A stretch of 64,000 nucleotides of DNA. It comes from Blattabacterium cuenoti. GTDB taxonomy: Bacteria > Bacteroidota > Bacteroidia > Flavobacteriales > Blattabacteriaceae. The DNA lies in contig NZ_CP059186.1 in the NCBI RefSeq assembly GCF_014251335.1, positions 126,289 to 190,288 on the forward strand. Direction: 5' to 3'. The notes under the pieces are model-generated. The model had not been told where the DNA came from, searched no databases, and saw only the letters and a program-made list of their open reading frames with translations. This document shows, one piece after another, positions 8,468-17,156 of the stretch. The position numbers and the translations under genes were made by a program. The first letter of the stretch is position 1, and every line of letters begins with the position of its first letter.

Positions 8468-9940
8468 ATGAGTCAATTAACTAAACGTAGTGAAGATTAC
8501 TCAAAATGGTACAATGAAATTGTTGTTAAATCCGGGTTAGCAGAATTTTCTGGAGTGCGTGGTTTTATGATTATAAAACCATATGGATATTCTTTATGGG
8601 ATAGAATGAAAACAATACTAGATAAAATGTTACAATTTACTGGACATCAGAATGTTTATTTTCCTTTACTTATTCCAAAATCTACTTTTACAAAACAAGA
8701 AGAGCATACTGAAATTTTTTCTGAAGGATGTGCTGTCGTTACACATTCTAGATTAATAAAAACAAATCAAGATCAAGAAAAACTAATCGTTGATCCTGAA
8801 TCTAAGTTACAAGAAGAACTAGTAATTAGACCTACCTCAGAAAGTATTATATGGAAAACTTACAAACGGTGGATTCAATCTTATAGAGATTTACCTATTT
8901 TATTTAATCAGTGGGGAAATGCACTAAGATGGGAAATGCGAACTCGTTTATTTCTTAGAACTACTGAATTCTTATGGCAAGAAGGGCATACGGCTCATTC
9001 TACAAAAAAAGAAGCAATAGAAGAAGCCATAAAAATATTAAATATTTATACAGATTTTTCAGAAAAATTTATGGCTATTCCTGTATTGCGAGGAATCAAA
9101 CCATATATGGATAAATTTTATGGTTCAGAAAAAACATATTGCATCGAAGCACTCATGCAAGATGGAAAAGCTTTACAAATTGGTACTTCACATTTTTTAG
9201 GACAAAATTTTTCGAAAGCTTTTGATGTTAAATTTACTAATTTTAACGGAAAAAAAGAATATGTATGGGCAACTTCTTGGGGAGTATCTACCAGATTAAT
9301 AGGAGGATTAATTATGTCGCATTCTGATGATAAAGGATTAATTTTACCTCCAAAAATAGCTCCTATACAAATTATTATTATTCCTATTTATTATAAAGAA
9401 AATGATATAATAATTAACGAAATATCGGAAAATATTTTAAATATTCTAAAAAAAGAAAAAATAAGAGTAAAATATGATAATAGAATAGGATTTACTCCTG
9501 GATGGAAATTTCATGAATATGAAATGAAAGGAGTCCCCATACGAATTAGCATAGGAAAAAATGAAATACAAAATGAAAAAGTAGAAATCTTTAGAAGAGA
9601 CACATATGAGAAAACATATATACCTTGGAAAGATTTAAAAAATTCAATACAAAAATTACTAGATGAAATACAAAAAAATATTTATAAAAAAGCTCTTCAC
9701 AGAACTCAAAAATTAATCAAAAAATCAGATCAATACAATGATTTTAAGAATCAAATAAATCATTCAGGGGGGTTCATTTTTGCTCATTGGGATGGAACTA
9801 AAAATACAGGTAAAAAAATTCAAGAAGAAACAGAAGCAACTATACGTTGTATTCCTATGTCTAATGAAAAAGAAAAAGGAAAATGTATTTATTCTGGAAA
9901 CCCTTCTATGCAAAGAGTGGTTTTTTCTAAATCCTATTGA
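8468..9940 (+). CDS. proS: Prolyl-tRNA synthetase (short, archaeal/eukaryote-type)
   Basis: Class II aminoacyl-tRNA synthetase charging tRNA-Pro; 490 residues. It is the short form without the inserted editing domain between motifs 2 and 3. Motif 1 region [16 protein letters not shown], motif 2 [31 protein letters not shown], and motif 3 region [25 protein letters not shown] are clear, with the anticodon-binding domain from about 300 and a C-terminal domain that ends in Tyr as in this subclass. Two cysteines near the end (TIRCIP and GKCIY) remain from the zinc site. The 3' end overlaps pyrD by seven bases, tail to tail. Confidence 0.96.
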   Translation: MSQLTKRSEDYSKWYNEIVVKSGLAEFSGVRGFMIIKPYGYSLWDRMKTILDKMLQFTGHQNVYFPLLIPKSTFTKQEEHTEIFSEGCAVVTHSRLIKTNQDQEKLIVDPESKLQEELVIRPTSESIIWKTYKRWIQSYRDLPILFNQWGNALRWEMRTRLFLRTTEFLWQEGHTAHSTKKEAIEEAIKILNIYTDFSEKFMAIPVLRGIKPYMDKFYGSEKTYCIEALMQDGKALQIGTSHFLGQNFSKAFDVKFTNFNGKKEYVWATSWGVSTRLIGGLIMSHSDDKGLILPPKIAPIQIIIIPIYYKENDIIINEISENILNILKKEKIRVKYDNRIGFTPGWKFHEYEMKGVPIRISIGKNEIQNEKVEIFRRDTYEKTYIPWKDLKNSIQKLLDEIQKNIYKKALHRTQKLIKKSDQYNDFKNQINHSGGFIFAHWDGTKNTGKKIQEETEATIRCIPMSNEKEKGKCIYSGNPSMQRVVFSKSY

Positions 9941-10881
9941 AAATTTTTTAATCTTCCTTTAAAACTATTTATAGATGAATAATTTTTTTTTTCTAAAACA
10001 AAAGTCAACTCTTTTTTCAGTCTTTCAAATACCGAAATTCCCTCCTTCATAAATTGTGTCCCAATTTGAACAGCAGAAGCTCCACATAATATGTGTTCAA
10101 AAATGTCTTCTCCAGAAGAAATTCCTCCACATCCTATTATAGAAATATCTTTCCTAAGATAAGTATAAAATTTATGAATATTAGCTAAAGCAAATGGCTT
10201 TATAATTGATCCACCTATTCCTCCAAATCCTTTTTTAGGTCGTATAACTACTGATTCTTTATTTGTATCAATAAAAAGACCATTAGGTAAACTATTAATA
10301 CAAGTAACAAAAAAAATAGGAAACTGATTTAGAATAAAAGCTATATTTTTAATATGTGCATCTTGAAAATAAGGAGGGAGTTTAATTCCTAAAGGTTTTT
10401 TGTTAAATTTAAATATGTTTTCTATAAAACTTGAAATTTTATAAAAATCATAACCTAACATATCTTCTTTTTCAAGAAGATTTGGACAAGATAAATTTAA
10501 TTCTATAGCAGTTACTTTTGAAGATTGGTTTGCTTTTTGAATAAGAAAATAGTTTTCTTCTGAAGATAATCCGGATATAGAAAGAAAAATAGGTTTATTT
10601 ATATTTTTTCTTTCTAAAAAATTTAGATAAAAATTAATGCCAAGATTAGGTAACCCCATAGAATTTATACTTCCTATATTCCATTCAAAATATCTAGGTA
10701 AAACATTTCCTTTTCTTGGTTTGTATGTACAACTTTTTGTCACAACTCCACCAGAAGAACTATTTAATAAATTGGATAATTCTTGATCTGTAGAACAAAG
10801 AACTCCTGATGCATTCATCATGCATAACGGTAGTTGTATCCCACTTATATTAGCAGAAATATCTATTTTTTTCATAATCAT
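9934..10881 (-). CDS. pyrD: Dihydroorotate dehydrogenase, class 1A-like
   Basis: Fourth step of UMP synthesis, dihydroorotate to orotate, FMN-dependent; 315 residues. The catalytic cysteine of class 1 enzymes is in ELNLSCPN. Class 1A is favoured over 1B by [29 protein letters not shown] and [28 protein letters not shown], which resemble the soluble fumarate-using enzymes of Lactococcus, yeast and trypanosomes. There is no N-terminal membrane helix as in the quinone-dependent class 2 enzymes that I would expect in flavobacteria. No pyrK-like partner is nearby. It diverges from pyrEF with a 63-base spacer, so the two pyrimidine genes may share a control region. Confidence 0.9.
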   Translation of the reverse strand: MIMKKIDISANISGIQLPLCMMNASGVLCSTDQELSNLLNSSSGGVVTKSCTYKPRKGNVLPRYFEWNIGSINSMGLPNLGINFYLNFLERKNINKPIFLSISGLSSEENYFLIQKANQSSKVTAIELNLSCPNLLEKEDMLGYDFYKISSFIENIFKFNKKPLGIKLPPYFQDAHIKNIAFILNQFPIFFVTCINSLPNGLFIDTNKESVVIRPKKGFGGIGGSIIKPFALANIHKFYTYLRKDISIIGCGGISSGEDIFEHILCGASAVQIGTQFMKEGISVFERLKKELTFVLEKKNYSSINSFKGRLKNFQ

Positions 10882-10944
10882 ATCAATTAATTATAATAGT
10901 ATCCAAGTATAAAATTTTTAACTTTACCAAAACAGTTTTTTTTT

Positions 10945-12309
10945 ATGGAAGAAAAAGAACAATTCTTTTTAGAAATTTATAATTTAGGAATCATAAAATT
11001 TGGAAATTTTACATTAAAAAGTGGTATGAATTCTTCTATATATATAGATTTCCGTCCAATAGCTTCTAGACCTGATTTATTAATCAAGTTATCGGATTTA
11101 CTTATACATGAAGTTCCATCTTATGATTTCGAGTTAATTTGTGGAGTTCCATATGCTGCTTTGCCTATAGCTACTACTTTATCTTTGAGATCAAAAATTC
11201 CGCTAATTATTAAAAGAAAAGAAAATAAAGGATATGGAACTGAACGAATGATTGAAGGTATATATAAAACAGGACAAAATTGCCTAATTATAGAAGATGT
11301 TATTACAAGTGGAGATAGTTTATTAAGAACTGTAATAGACCTTGAAAAAGAAGGATTGATAATTAAAAATATTATGTCTATTCTTGATAGAGAACAAGGA
11401 GGAATAGAAAATATAAAAAAAAGAGGATATAATATCCGAACTTTATTTCGAATAGGAGAAGTTTTCAAAATATTAAAAAAAAAACATTTTTTAAAAGAAA
11501 AAGAAATAGATATGATTCAATTTTTTTTTAGAAAAAAAAATACAAAAAATATTCAAAGTAAGCGTATATCCTATGAAGAAAAAAAAGAAAAAATATCTCA
11601 TCCTATAGGAAAAAAACTTATAGATATTACATTAAAAAAAAAAACAAATTTAATAGTTTCTGCTGATTTAATGTATACTAAAAATATTTTGAAATTAGTA
11701 AATTTAATTGGAGATAGAATTTGTGGATTAAAACTCCATGTAGATATCATAAATGATTTTTCATATTCATTTATAAATAGTCTTAAAAATATTTCTATAG
11801 AGAAAAAATTTTTATTATTTGAAGATAGGAAATTATGTGATGTTGGTCCTACTAATTGTCTTCAATTGCATTACGGAATTCATAAAATTTCTTCTTGGGC
11901 AGATATCATTACGGCACACTTACTTGCTGGTAGTATGAGTATTCAAAACTTGAATATACCTTCTAGTATGGGATTGATTACAATATCTGAAATGTCTTCT
12001 TATGGAAGGCTATCTGATGATAATTACATAAGAAAAGCACTAAATATTTCTTTGAAAAATCCAAAAGTTATTGGAACTGTTGCACAAAGAAAAGTAGATG
12101 ATAGATTATTATTATTTACACCTGGTATTCACTTTTCTATTAAAAAAAATAATGTAGGAAATAATTACATTCATCCTGTTCAAGCTTTTGAAAAAAATGG
12201 AAGTGATTTTATTATTGTGGGTAAAGCTATTTACCAATCTGTAAATCCAAAAATAACAGCAGAAGAATATAGAAATGCAGGATGGAAAGCTTATGAAAAT
12301 GGACTTTAA
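10945..12309 (+). CDS. pyrEF: Bifunctional orotate phosphoribosyltransferase / OMP decarboxylase (UMP synthase-like fusion)
   Basis: A single 454-residue frame joins the last two enzymes of UMP synthesis. Residues 1 to about 185 are PyrE: substrate loop FGNFTLKSGMNSSIYIDFR and PRPP motif LIIEDVITSGDSLLRT (about 113-128). A lysine-rich linker (about 170-225) follows, including an 11-A tract at 11634-11644 that is in frame. Residues from about 230 are PyrF: Lys263 in GLKLHVDI, and E293-D294-R295-K296...D299 giving the catalytic K-D-K-D set. Domain order and motifs (LFEDRKLCDVGPT, HKISSWADIITAH, FTPGI, YIHPVQAF, IIVGKAIY) match the eukaryotic UMPS type more than usual bacterial PyrF. Confidence 0.94.
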   Translation: MEEKEQFFLEIYNLGIIKFGNFTLKSGMNSSIYIDFRPIASRPDLLIKLSDLLIHEVPSYDFELICGVPYAALPIATTLSLRSKIPLIIKRKENKGYGTERMIEGIYKTGQNCLIIEDVITSGDSLLRTVIDLEKEGLIIKNIMSILDREQGGIENIKKRGYNIRTLFRIGEVFKILKKKHFLKEKEIDMIQFFFRKKNTKNIQSKRISYEEKKEKISHPIGKKLIDITLKKKTNLIVSADLMYTKNILKLVNLIGDRICGLKLHVDIINDFSYSFINSLKNISIEKKFLLFEDRKLCDVGPTNCLQLHYGIHKISSWADIITAHLLAGSMSIQNLNIPSSMGLITISEMSSYGRLSDDNYIRKALNISLKNPKVIGTVAQRKVDDRLLLFTPGIHFSIKKNNVGNNYIHPVQAFEKNGSDFIIVGKAIYQSVNPKITAEEYRNAGWKAYENGL

Positions 12310-12445
12310 ATAATTCTATTACATTTATATGATATGAGTTTTTTTTATTAAAATTAATGATACTGATTATAATTTTATTTAATTTGTATATACATATTAT
12401 ATTTTCAAAAATTGTTTCAATCATAAAAAATTTCATGAATAAATT

Positions 12446-13027
12446 TTGAGTATGGAATGGATAAATTCATTAATCAGTTGTTTTATGATACTTTTTAGCA
12501 TTATAGACATATTAGGTAACGCTCCCATAATTATGGGATTTAAATCAAAGGGGAACATTATAGACACTAAAAAAGTTATAATCACTTCTCTTGTAATATT
12601 TTTATCTTTCCTTTTTTTAGGGCAACCTATGTTGAAAATTATTGGAGTTGATGTACATTCTTTTTCTGTAGCGGGATCTTTCGTATTATTTTTAATTGGT
12701 TTAGAAATGATATTAGGGATAGACCTTCATAAGGTAACGGAAAACGCTCAAACTTCTATTGTTCCAATAGCTTTTCCACTTATAGCTGGTCCTGGATCTT
12801 TAACTACTTTAATTTCATTAAGAGCTACTTATGACGTAAATATTATTCTTTTATCTCTTATCTTAAATATGATAGTTGTTTATTTTGTGATAGATAGATG
12901 TGATTTTATAGCCGAAAAAATAGGAAATAACGGATTGGATATTTTAAAGAAAATATTTGGAATTGTTTTATTAGCTTTTGCAGTGAAAATTTTTGGAGCC
13001 AATGCGTCTCAATTATTTCAACAATAA
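12446..13027 (+). CDS. MarC family integral membrane protein
   Basis: A 193-residue hydrophobic protein with about six membrane helices. The family pattern is visible in the first segment (LISCFMILFSIIDILGNAPIIMGF, where the family has a conserved D-P/I-x-GN-x-P), in GLEMILGID and in PIAFPLIAGPGSLTTLISL. MarC proteins (UPF0056) are inner-membrane proteins of unclear substrate; the old link to multiple antibiotic resistance is not established. Its 3' end overlaps the frameshifted rnpA gene by ten bases, tail to tail. The 136-base spacer upstream has no gene that I recognise. Confidence 0.9.
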   Translation: MSMEWINSLISCFMILFSIIDILGNAPIIMGFKSKGNIIDTKKVIITSLVIFLSFLFLGQPMLKIIGVDVHSFSVAGSFVLFLIGLEMILGIDLHKVTENAQTSIVPIAFPLIAGPGSLTTLISLRATYDVNIILLSLILNMIVVYFVIDRCDFIAEKIGNNGLDILKKIFGIVLLAFAVKIFGANASQLFQQ

Positions 13028-13376
13028 TTTGTTATTTTATTGAAAATGTTGATAACAGATTCATTAATATTTTTGAATTCAGGTAAATAAAAAGCTTTAT
13101 AAATCAAAATTATATAATAATTTTGATTTATAATTGTAATATGCTTTTCTAAAAGTGATTTATTCAAAAGAAAAGAAGCTTTCAATAAACGTTTTATTTT
13201 ATTTCTGTGAACTGATTTTTTGAAATTTTTTTTTTTACTAGAGTTCCTACGAGGTTAATTGATAAATTTTTATCAAAACTTTTTTCTGATAAAAGAGCAG
13301 ATAAAATAGGATACACGAAAAAATATTTTCCATTTTTTATCACTTTTTCAAAAATTTTTTTTTCTTTAAACTGCAT
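13018..13376 (-). CDS. rnpA: RNase P protein component, frameshifted in an 11-A tract
   Basis: Protein cofactor of RNase P. The 5' part reads MQFKEKKIFEKVIKNGKYFF... with the family GK-x-x-x-x-YP pattern and stops after 60 codons. Beyond a run of 11 A (13226-13236, T on the plus strand) another frame continues with KNFKKSVHRNKIKRLLKASF, the RnpA signature with the conserved R-N-x-I-K-R, and runs to a stop at 13018. Adding one A gives a continuous 119-residue protein, exactly family length. The gene is otherwise intact and the product is essential in most bacteria, so frame rescue by RNA polymerase slippage on the A tract, or a sequencing error, is likelier than true loss. Confidence 0.9.
13097..13133. 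repeat. 16-bp perfect inverted repeat with 5-base loop
   Basis: 13097-13112 (TTATAAATCAAAATTA) is the exact reverse complement of 13118-13133, with loop TATAA. It lies in the coding part of rnpA, 70 bases after the convergent marC stop. It could form a hairpin in the marC transcript, although no T run follows on either strand, so it is not a standard intrinsic terminator. Biological role unproven. Confidence 0.7.
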
Positions 13377-13388
13377 TTTTTAAAAAAT

Positions 13389-14390
13389 TTATTCATAATT
13401 TACCATAAATTCTTCCAGCTTGGAAACCATTCCTGTAGGACCACAAATAAATGGAGTTCTCTGATGTAATTTAGTAGGTTTTATGTCTAAAATACGTTTT
13501 TTTCCATCAGAAGCTTTTCCTCCAGCTTGTTCTGCTAAAAAAGCCATAGGATTACATTCATAAAGTAATCTTAATTTTCCTTCTGGAGAAGAAGCTGTTT
13601 TTGGATAGATATATATTCCTCCTTGTATCATATTTCTGTGAAAATCTCCGACTAAAGATCCAATATATCTTGCTGTATAGGGACGATTATCTTTTTTTTC
13701 TTGACAATATCGGATAAACTTCCTAATTCCATTAGGGAATTTATCCGAATTACCTTCATTAATAGAATAAATCTTTTCTTTTTTAGGAAAACGAAGATTA
13801 AAATGAGATAAGTAAAATGTTCCAATTGAAGGATCTAAAGTAAATCCATGTACTCCATTTCCAGTACTATATACCAATATGGTAGAAGATCCATAAATGA
13901 TATATCCTGCAAGGATTTGTTGATTTCCTTTTTGCAAAAAATCTTCTATCGTTAAATTCATTTGAATAGGAGATTTTCTCATATATACAGAAAATATAGT
14001 TCCAATAGACACATTCACATCTATATTAGAAGAACCATCAAGTGGATCTATTAAAACAATATACTGATTTCGAAAAATTTTTTCTTGTTTTCCTTTTATT
14101 ACTATAAAATCTTTACTTTCTTCAGATGCTATTCCACAAACAACATTTCGACTTTTAAAAGATTCAATGAAAGCTCTATGAGCAAAATCATCCAATTTTT
14201 GTTGATTTTCTCCTTGCACATTAGTAACTCCAGAACTACCTATAATTTTTTCTGTTAACCCTGCTTTATTAACTTCTTTATGAATAGCTTTAGAAGCTAA
14301 TTTTATAGAGCTAAACAATCGTAATAATGCTTCAGTAGAATATGAAAAACAATCTCTATTTTCTATAATAAACTCTCCTAATGTATACAT
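13389..14390 (-). CDS. fbp: Fructose-1,6-bisphosphatase class I
   Basis: Gluconeogenic hydrolysis of fructose-1,6-bisphosphate to fructose-6-phosphate; 333 residues, normal for class I. The metal-binding motif [18 protein letters not shown], the second acidic region [19 protein letters not shown] and the C-terminal substrate segment [35 protein letters not shown] are all conserved. Together with fbaA at 52 kb it indicates that sugar phosphates flow toward hexoses. It lies 12 bases downstream of rnpA's start, in the same leftward direction. The 162-base spacer to plsC holds nothing recognisable except presumed divergent promoters. Confidence 0.96.
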   Translation of the reverse strand: MYTLGEFIIENRDCFSYSTEALLRLFSSIKLASKAIHKEVNKAGLTEKIIGSSGVTNVQGENQQKLDDFAHRAFIESFKSRNVVCGIASEESKDFIVIKGKQEKIFRNQYIVLIDPLDGSSNIDVNVSIGTIFSVYMRKSPIQMNLTIEDFLQKGNQQILAGYIIYGSSTILVYSTGNGVHGFTLDPSIGTFYLSHFNLRFPKKEKIYSINEGNSDKFPNGIRKFIRYCQEKKDNRPYTARYIGSLVGDFHRNMIQGGIYIYPKTASSPEGKLRLLYECNPMAFLAEQAGGKASDGKKRILDIKPTKLHQRTPFICGPTGMVSKLEEFMVNYE

Positions 14391-14552
14391 GTATGTATCT
14401 CTTAAAGAAATACTTCTTTTATATAAAGATCAGATTTTTTTTTATATCATGCTTCACAATTGAAGTACTATTCAAGAATTTTTGTTTATATAATAAATAA
14501 ACTTTCTGAAGTTATTAGGAATTTTATATATTTCTATTAATTTTATCACTTA

Positions 14553-15314
14553 ATGAGAATTATACAAATATCATTAATATTATTATGGCGTATATGGTTC
14601 TTTCTTATCAATATATTTTTGATTCCCTTATGGGCGGGAGCTTCTATTCCATTTCTTTTCAAAGAAAAACACTATCCTATTGCATATTGGTTTCATCAAA
14701 TGTGGGCTAGAAGTAATCTTTTTCTCATGGGTTTTTGGTATGTATTAGAAAAAGATAAAGAAATCTTAGATAAAAATCAACAATACGTAATTATCAGTAA
14801 TCACAGTTCTATTATGGATATTATGTTAATTTACTCTTTGATGAGAAATCATCCTTTGGTTTTTGTTGGAAAGGCAGAGTTAGCTAAACTCCCCTTTTTC
14901 GGATTTATTTACAAAAAAAGTAATATTCTTATTGAGAGAAAAAATTTATCGAGTTGTATACAAGTATTTAAAAAAATAGAAGATAAAGTAGATTCTGGAA
15001 AAAGTGTTTGTATTTTTCCAGAAGGTGGTGTTCCTAAACCTTATGTTTTCTTAGATCATTTTAAAAGTGGAGCTTTTTTTATCGCTATTTTCAAAAAGAT
15101 TTCTATTATTCCTTTTACTATAGCTGACATAAAAACAAAATTTCCCAGTTTTTTTATTATAAAAGGAAGACCAGGAAAAATAAGAATTAAACAACATCAT
15201 TCTATATCAACAAAAAATTTATCCTTAAAAGATAAGAACAATTTGAAAGAAAAATGTTTTAATTTAATTAAATATCAATTAGAAAAATTTGAACATGAAC
15301 AAAAAAATACTTAA
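14553..15314 (+). CDS. plsC: 1-acyl-sn-glycerol-3-phosphate acyltransferase
   Basis: Membrane-bound acyltransferase converting lysophosphatidate to phosphatidate in phospholipid synthesis; 253 residues. It has an N-terminal hydrophobic helix (about 7-30), motif I NHSSIMDIML (H-x4-D catalytic pair, about residues 83-92), motif II region GFIYKKSNILIER, and motif III FPEGGVPKPY (about 153-162). Length and motif order fit the PlsC/LPLAT family. It starts a short rightward run with rnhA 20 bases downstream. Confidence 0.93.
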   Translation: MRIIQISLILLWRIWFFLINIFLIPLWAGASIPFLFKEKHYPIAYWFHQMWARSNLFLMGFWYVLEKDKEILDKNQQYVIISNHSSIMDIMLIYSLMRNHPLVFVGKAELAKLPFFGFIYKKSNILIERKNLSSCIQVFKKIEDKVDSGKSVCIFPEGGVPKPYVFLDHFKSGAFFIAIFKKISIIPFTIADIKTKFPSFFIIKGRPGKIRIKQHHSISTKNLSLKDKNNLKEKCFNLIKYQLEKFEHEQKNT

Positions 15315-15334
15315 TTACATGAATTAAATTATTC

Positions 15335-15814
15335 GTGAATAAAAAAATACATATTTATACTGACGGTTCTTCAAAAGGTAATCCTGGACCAGGAGGATAT
15401 GGAATTTTTATAGAAATATTTTTTGGTCATTTTTATAATAGAAAAATAATTTCAGAAGGATTTCGTTATACAACTAATAATAGAATGGAACTATTATCAG
15501 TAATAGTGGGATTAGAAAAAATCAAAAAAAAAAAGCAAAATATTATTGTTTTTACCGATTCCAAATATATAGTAAATACTGTGCAAAATAGATGGATTTA
15601 TAAATGGGAAAAAAATAACTTTCACAATAAAAAAAATGTAGATTTATGGAAAAGATTTTTAGATTTGTTTTATCAACATTTTGTTATATTTCATTGGATA
15701 AAAAGCCATAATGATCATTATATAAATGATTATTGTGATCGATTGTCTGTAGAAGCTTCTAAAAAAAAATTATTAAAAATAGACTATATATATGAAAAAC
15801 AAATTATCTTTTAA
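15335..15814 (+). CDS. rnhA: Ribonuclease HI
   Basis: Endonuclease cutting the RNA strand of RNA-DNA hybrids; 159 residues. Catalytic carboxylates are visible: D10 in IYTDGSSKGNPGPGG, E52 in TTNNRMELLSVI, D75 in VFTDSKY, and a C-terminal Asp near 144 in NDYCDRLSVEA. The translation starts at GTG (15335); this fits because the first strand begins at once after it. It overlaps the convergent methyltransferase gene by four bases. Confidence 0.95.
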   Translation: MNKKIHIYTDGSSKGNPGPGGYGIFIEIFFGHFYNRKIISEGFRYTTNNRMELLSVIVGLEKIKKKKQNIIVFTDSKYIVNTVQNRWIYKWEKNNFHNKKNVDLWKRFLDLFYQHFVIFHWIKSHNDHYINDYCDRLSVEASKKKLLKIDYIYEKQIIF

Positions 15815-16617
15815 TTTTTAGCATAATTTCTTTGTCTAATAATTTCATATATGATTATGGACATTGCATTACTTACATTTAATGAATCTATATTTCCAAA
15901 CATAGGAATTGTTATTATTTTGTTAGCTATCTCAATCCAAATATTAGATATTCCTTTATTTTCAGAACCAAAAACAATAGCTATATTATTATGAGAAAAT
16001 TGAGTATGATATAGATTTATCGCTTTTTTATGTTTATGAAATCCTGTTGTTATAATTTGTATTTTATTCTTTTTTAACCAATATATGATTGATTCTATTT
16101 TTTCCATAAAAATATTTCTTGTGAAAAGACTCCCTAAACTACATCTTATAATATTAGAATTATACACATAAGTTTTCATGTTACATAGGATAATAAAATG
16201 AATATTTGCTACGTCAGCTACTCTTAACATAGCTCCTATATTACCAGGTTTTTCTATTCCATCTAGAATAAGGATTAAAGAAGAATTATTATTATAAATT
16301 TTTATGTTTTTCAATTGATTAATATATTTTTTTTCTTTAAACATTGCAATAATTCCACCTGAATTTTCTCTATATGCTAATTTTTTAAAAATTTTCATAC
16401 TAATAAGAAAAGTTATGGAATGAAATGACTGAATCATATTATATTTTTTAAATATTTTTTCGCATATAAATATTTTTTTTGGTAAAAAATTCCCTTTTAT
16501 AGCCATTTCAAATTCTTTTATTCCTTCAACAAAAAAAACATTCATATAATTTTTTTTTTGATAAATTTTTATCAAATCTTTAATTTTTGTATTTTGGAGA
16601 CTATATATTTTTTTCAT
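15811..16617 (-). CDS. SpoU/TrmH family rRNA or tRNA 2'-O-methyltransferase
   Basis: SPOUT-fold RNA 2'-O-ribose methyltransferase, 268 residues. The N-terminal substrate-binding domain (KIKDLIKIYQKKNYMNVFFVEGIKEFEMAI) precedes the catalytic domain with the family motifs LILDGIEKPGNIGAMLRVADVA (motif 1 with the N and R), IVFGSENKGIS (motif 2) and IPMFGNIDSLNVSNAMSIIIYE (motif 3). I chose the ATG at 16617: the longer frame back to 16749 would overlap the divergent deaminase gene, and family homology begins near the shorter start. The exact RNA target (for example 23S rRNA or tRNA G18) cannot be told from sequence. Confidence 0.88.
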   Translation of the reverse strand: MKKIYSLQNTKIKDLIKIYQKKNYMNVFFVEGIKEFEMAIKGNFLPKKIFICEKIFKKYNMIQSFHSITFLISMKIFKKLAYRENSGGIIAMFKEKKYINQLKNIKIYNNNSSLILILDGIEKPGNIGAMLRVADVANIHFIILCNMKTYVYNSNIIRCSLGSLFTRNIFMEKIESIIYWLKKNKIQIITTGFHKHKKAINLYHTQFSHNNIAIVFGSENKGISNIWIEIANKIITIPMFGNIDSLNVSNAMSIIIYEIIRQRNYAKN

Positions 16618-16631
16618 ATTTATTTTGTATA

Positions 16632-17041
16632 ATGATTTATAAAAAATACCATGACATGGTATATATGAATATAGCAGTTGAACATTCCAAATCATCTTTT
16701 TGTAAAAAAAAAAAGTAGGAGCTGTTATAGTTAACAATAAAAAAATCATATCTTATGGGTATAATCGTACTCCAAATGGATTTGATGATACCTGTGAAGA
16801 TCATAACGGAAATACGAAATGGTATGTAATACATGCAGAAGCAAATGCAATATTAAAAGTGTCTTCTTCTTCTTTATCTTGTGAAGGGGCTTCCATATAC
16901 ATTACTCACTTTCCATGTAAAGAATGCTGTAAACTCATTTATTTATCTAATATAAAAAGAGTGATTTACTTATATGCACAAAATAATGAAGAATTAACTT
17001 TTTTAAAAAAATTGAAAATAGAAATAGAAAAACTTATTTAA
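16632..17041 (+). CDS. dCMP deaminase family (ComEB-like), frameshifted in an 11-A tract
   Basis: Zinc deaminase of the dCMP/ComE family, giving dUMP for thymidylate synthesis. From ATG 16632 the frame reads IYKKYHDMVYMNIAVEH and reaches ...SFC followed by 11 A (16704-16714). The rest, VGAVIVNNKKIISYGYNRTP, lies one frame away. One extra A would give C-KKKK-VGA, matching the family spacing, and a 136-residue protein. Zinc and catalytic residues in the restored numbering are H68 and E70 (HAEANAIL) and C96 and C99 (PCKEC). Everything apart from the tract is conserved, so it is likely functional through slippage, or the break is a sequencing error. The start is 14 bases from the divergent methyltransferase start. 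Confidence 0.87.
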
Positions 17042-17054
17042 ATTGACTATAAAA

Positions 17055-17139
17055 ACCCAGGTGGCGAAACAGGAAGACGCGCTGGACTCAAAATCCAGTG
17101 ATTTTTTATATCATGCGGGTTCGACCCCCGCCCTGGGTA
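17055..17139 (+). tRNA. tRNA-Leu (anticodon CAA)
   Basis: Class II tRNA of 85 bases. The acceptor ACCCAGG (17055-17061) pairs with CCTGGGT (17132-17138), discriminator A17139. The anticodon stem CTGGA/TCCAG encloses CTCAAAA, giving CAA for TTG codons. It has a long variable arm and T-arm GCGGG TTCGACC CCCGC. CCA is not encoded. It lies 13 bases after the deaminase stop and 17 before the end of ureC. Confidence 0.96.
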
Positions 17140-17156
17140 TTTTTTTTGATTCAGAA

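Noticed and set aside
11121..11468. 115-codon open frame on the minus strand inside pyrEF
   Set aside because: Fully antisense to the conserved PyrE domain, no family resemblance; a composition shadow.
12227..12436. Minus-strand 69-codon frame in the pyrEF-marC gap
   Set aside because: Half is antisense to pyrEF and the rest is low-complexity I/F/K; no homology seen.
16618..16749. 44-residue N-terminal extension of the SpoU methyltransferase
   Set aside because: It is antisense to the conserved deaminase N-terminus, and family homology begins at the ATG at 16617.
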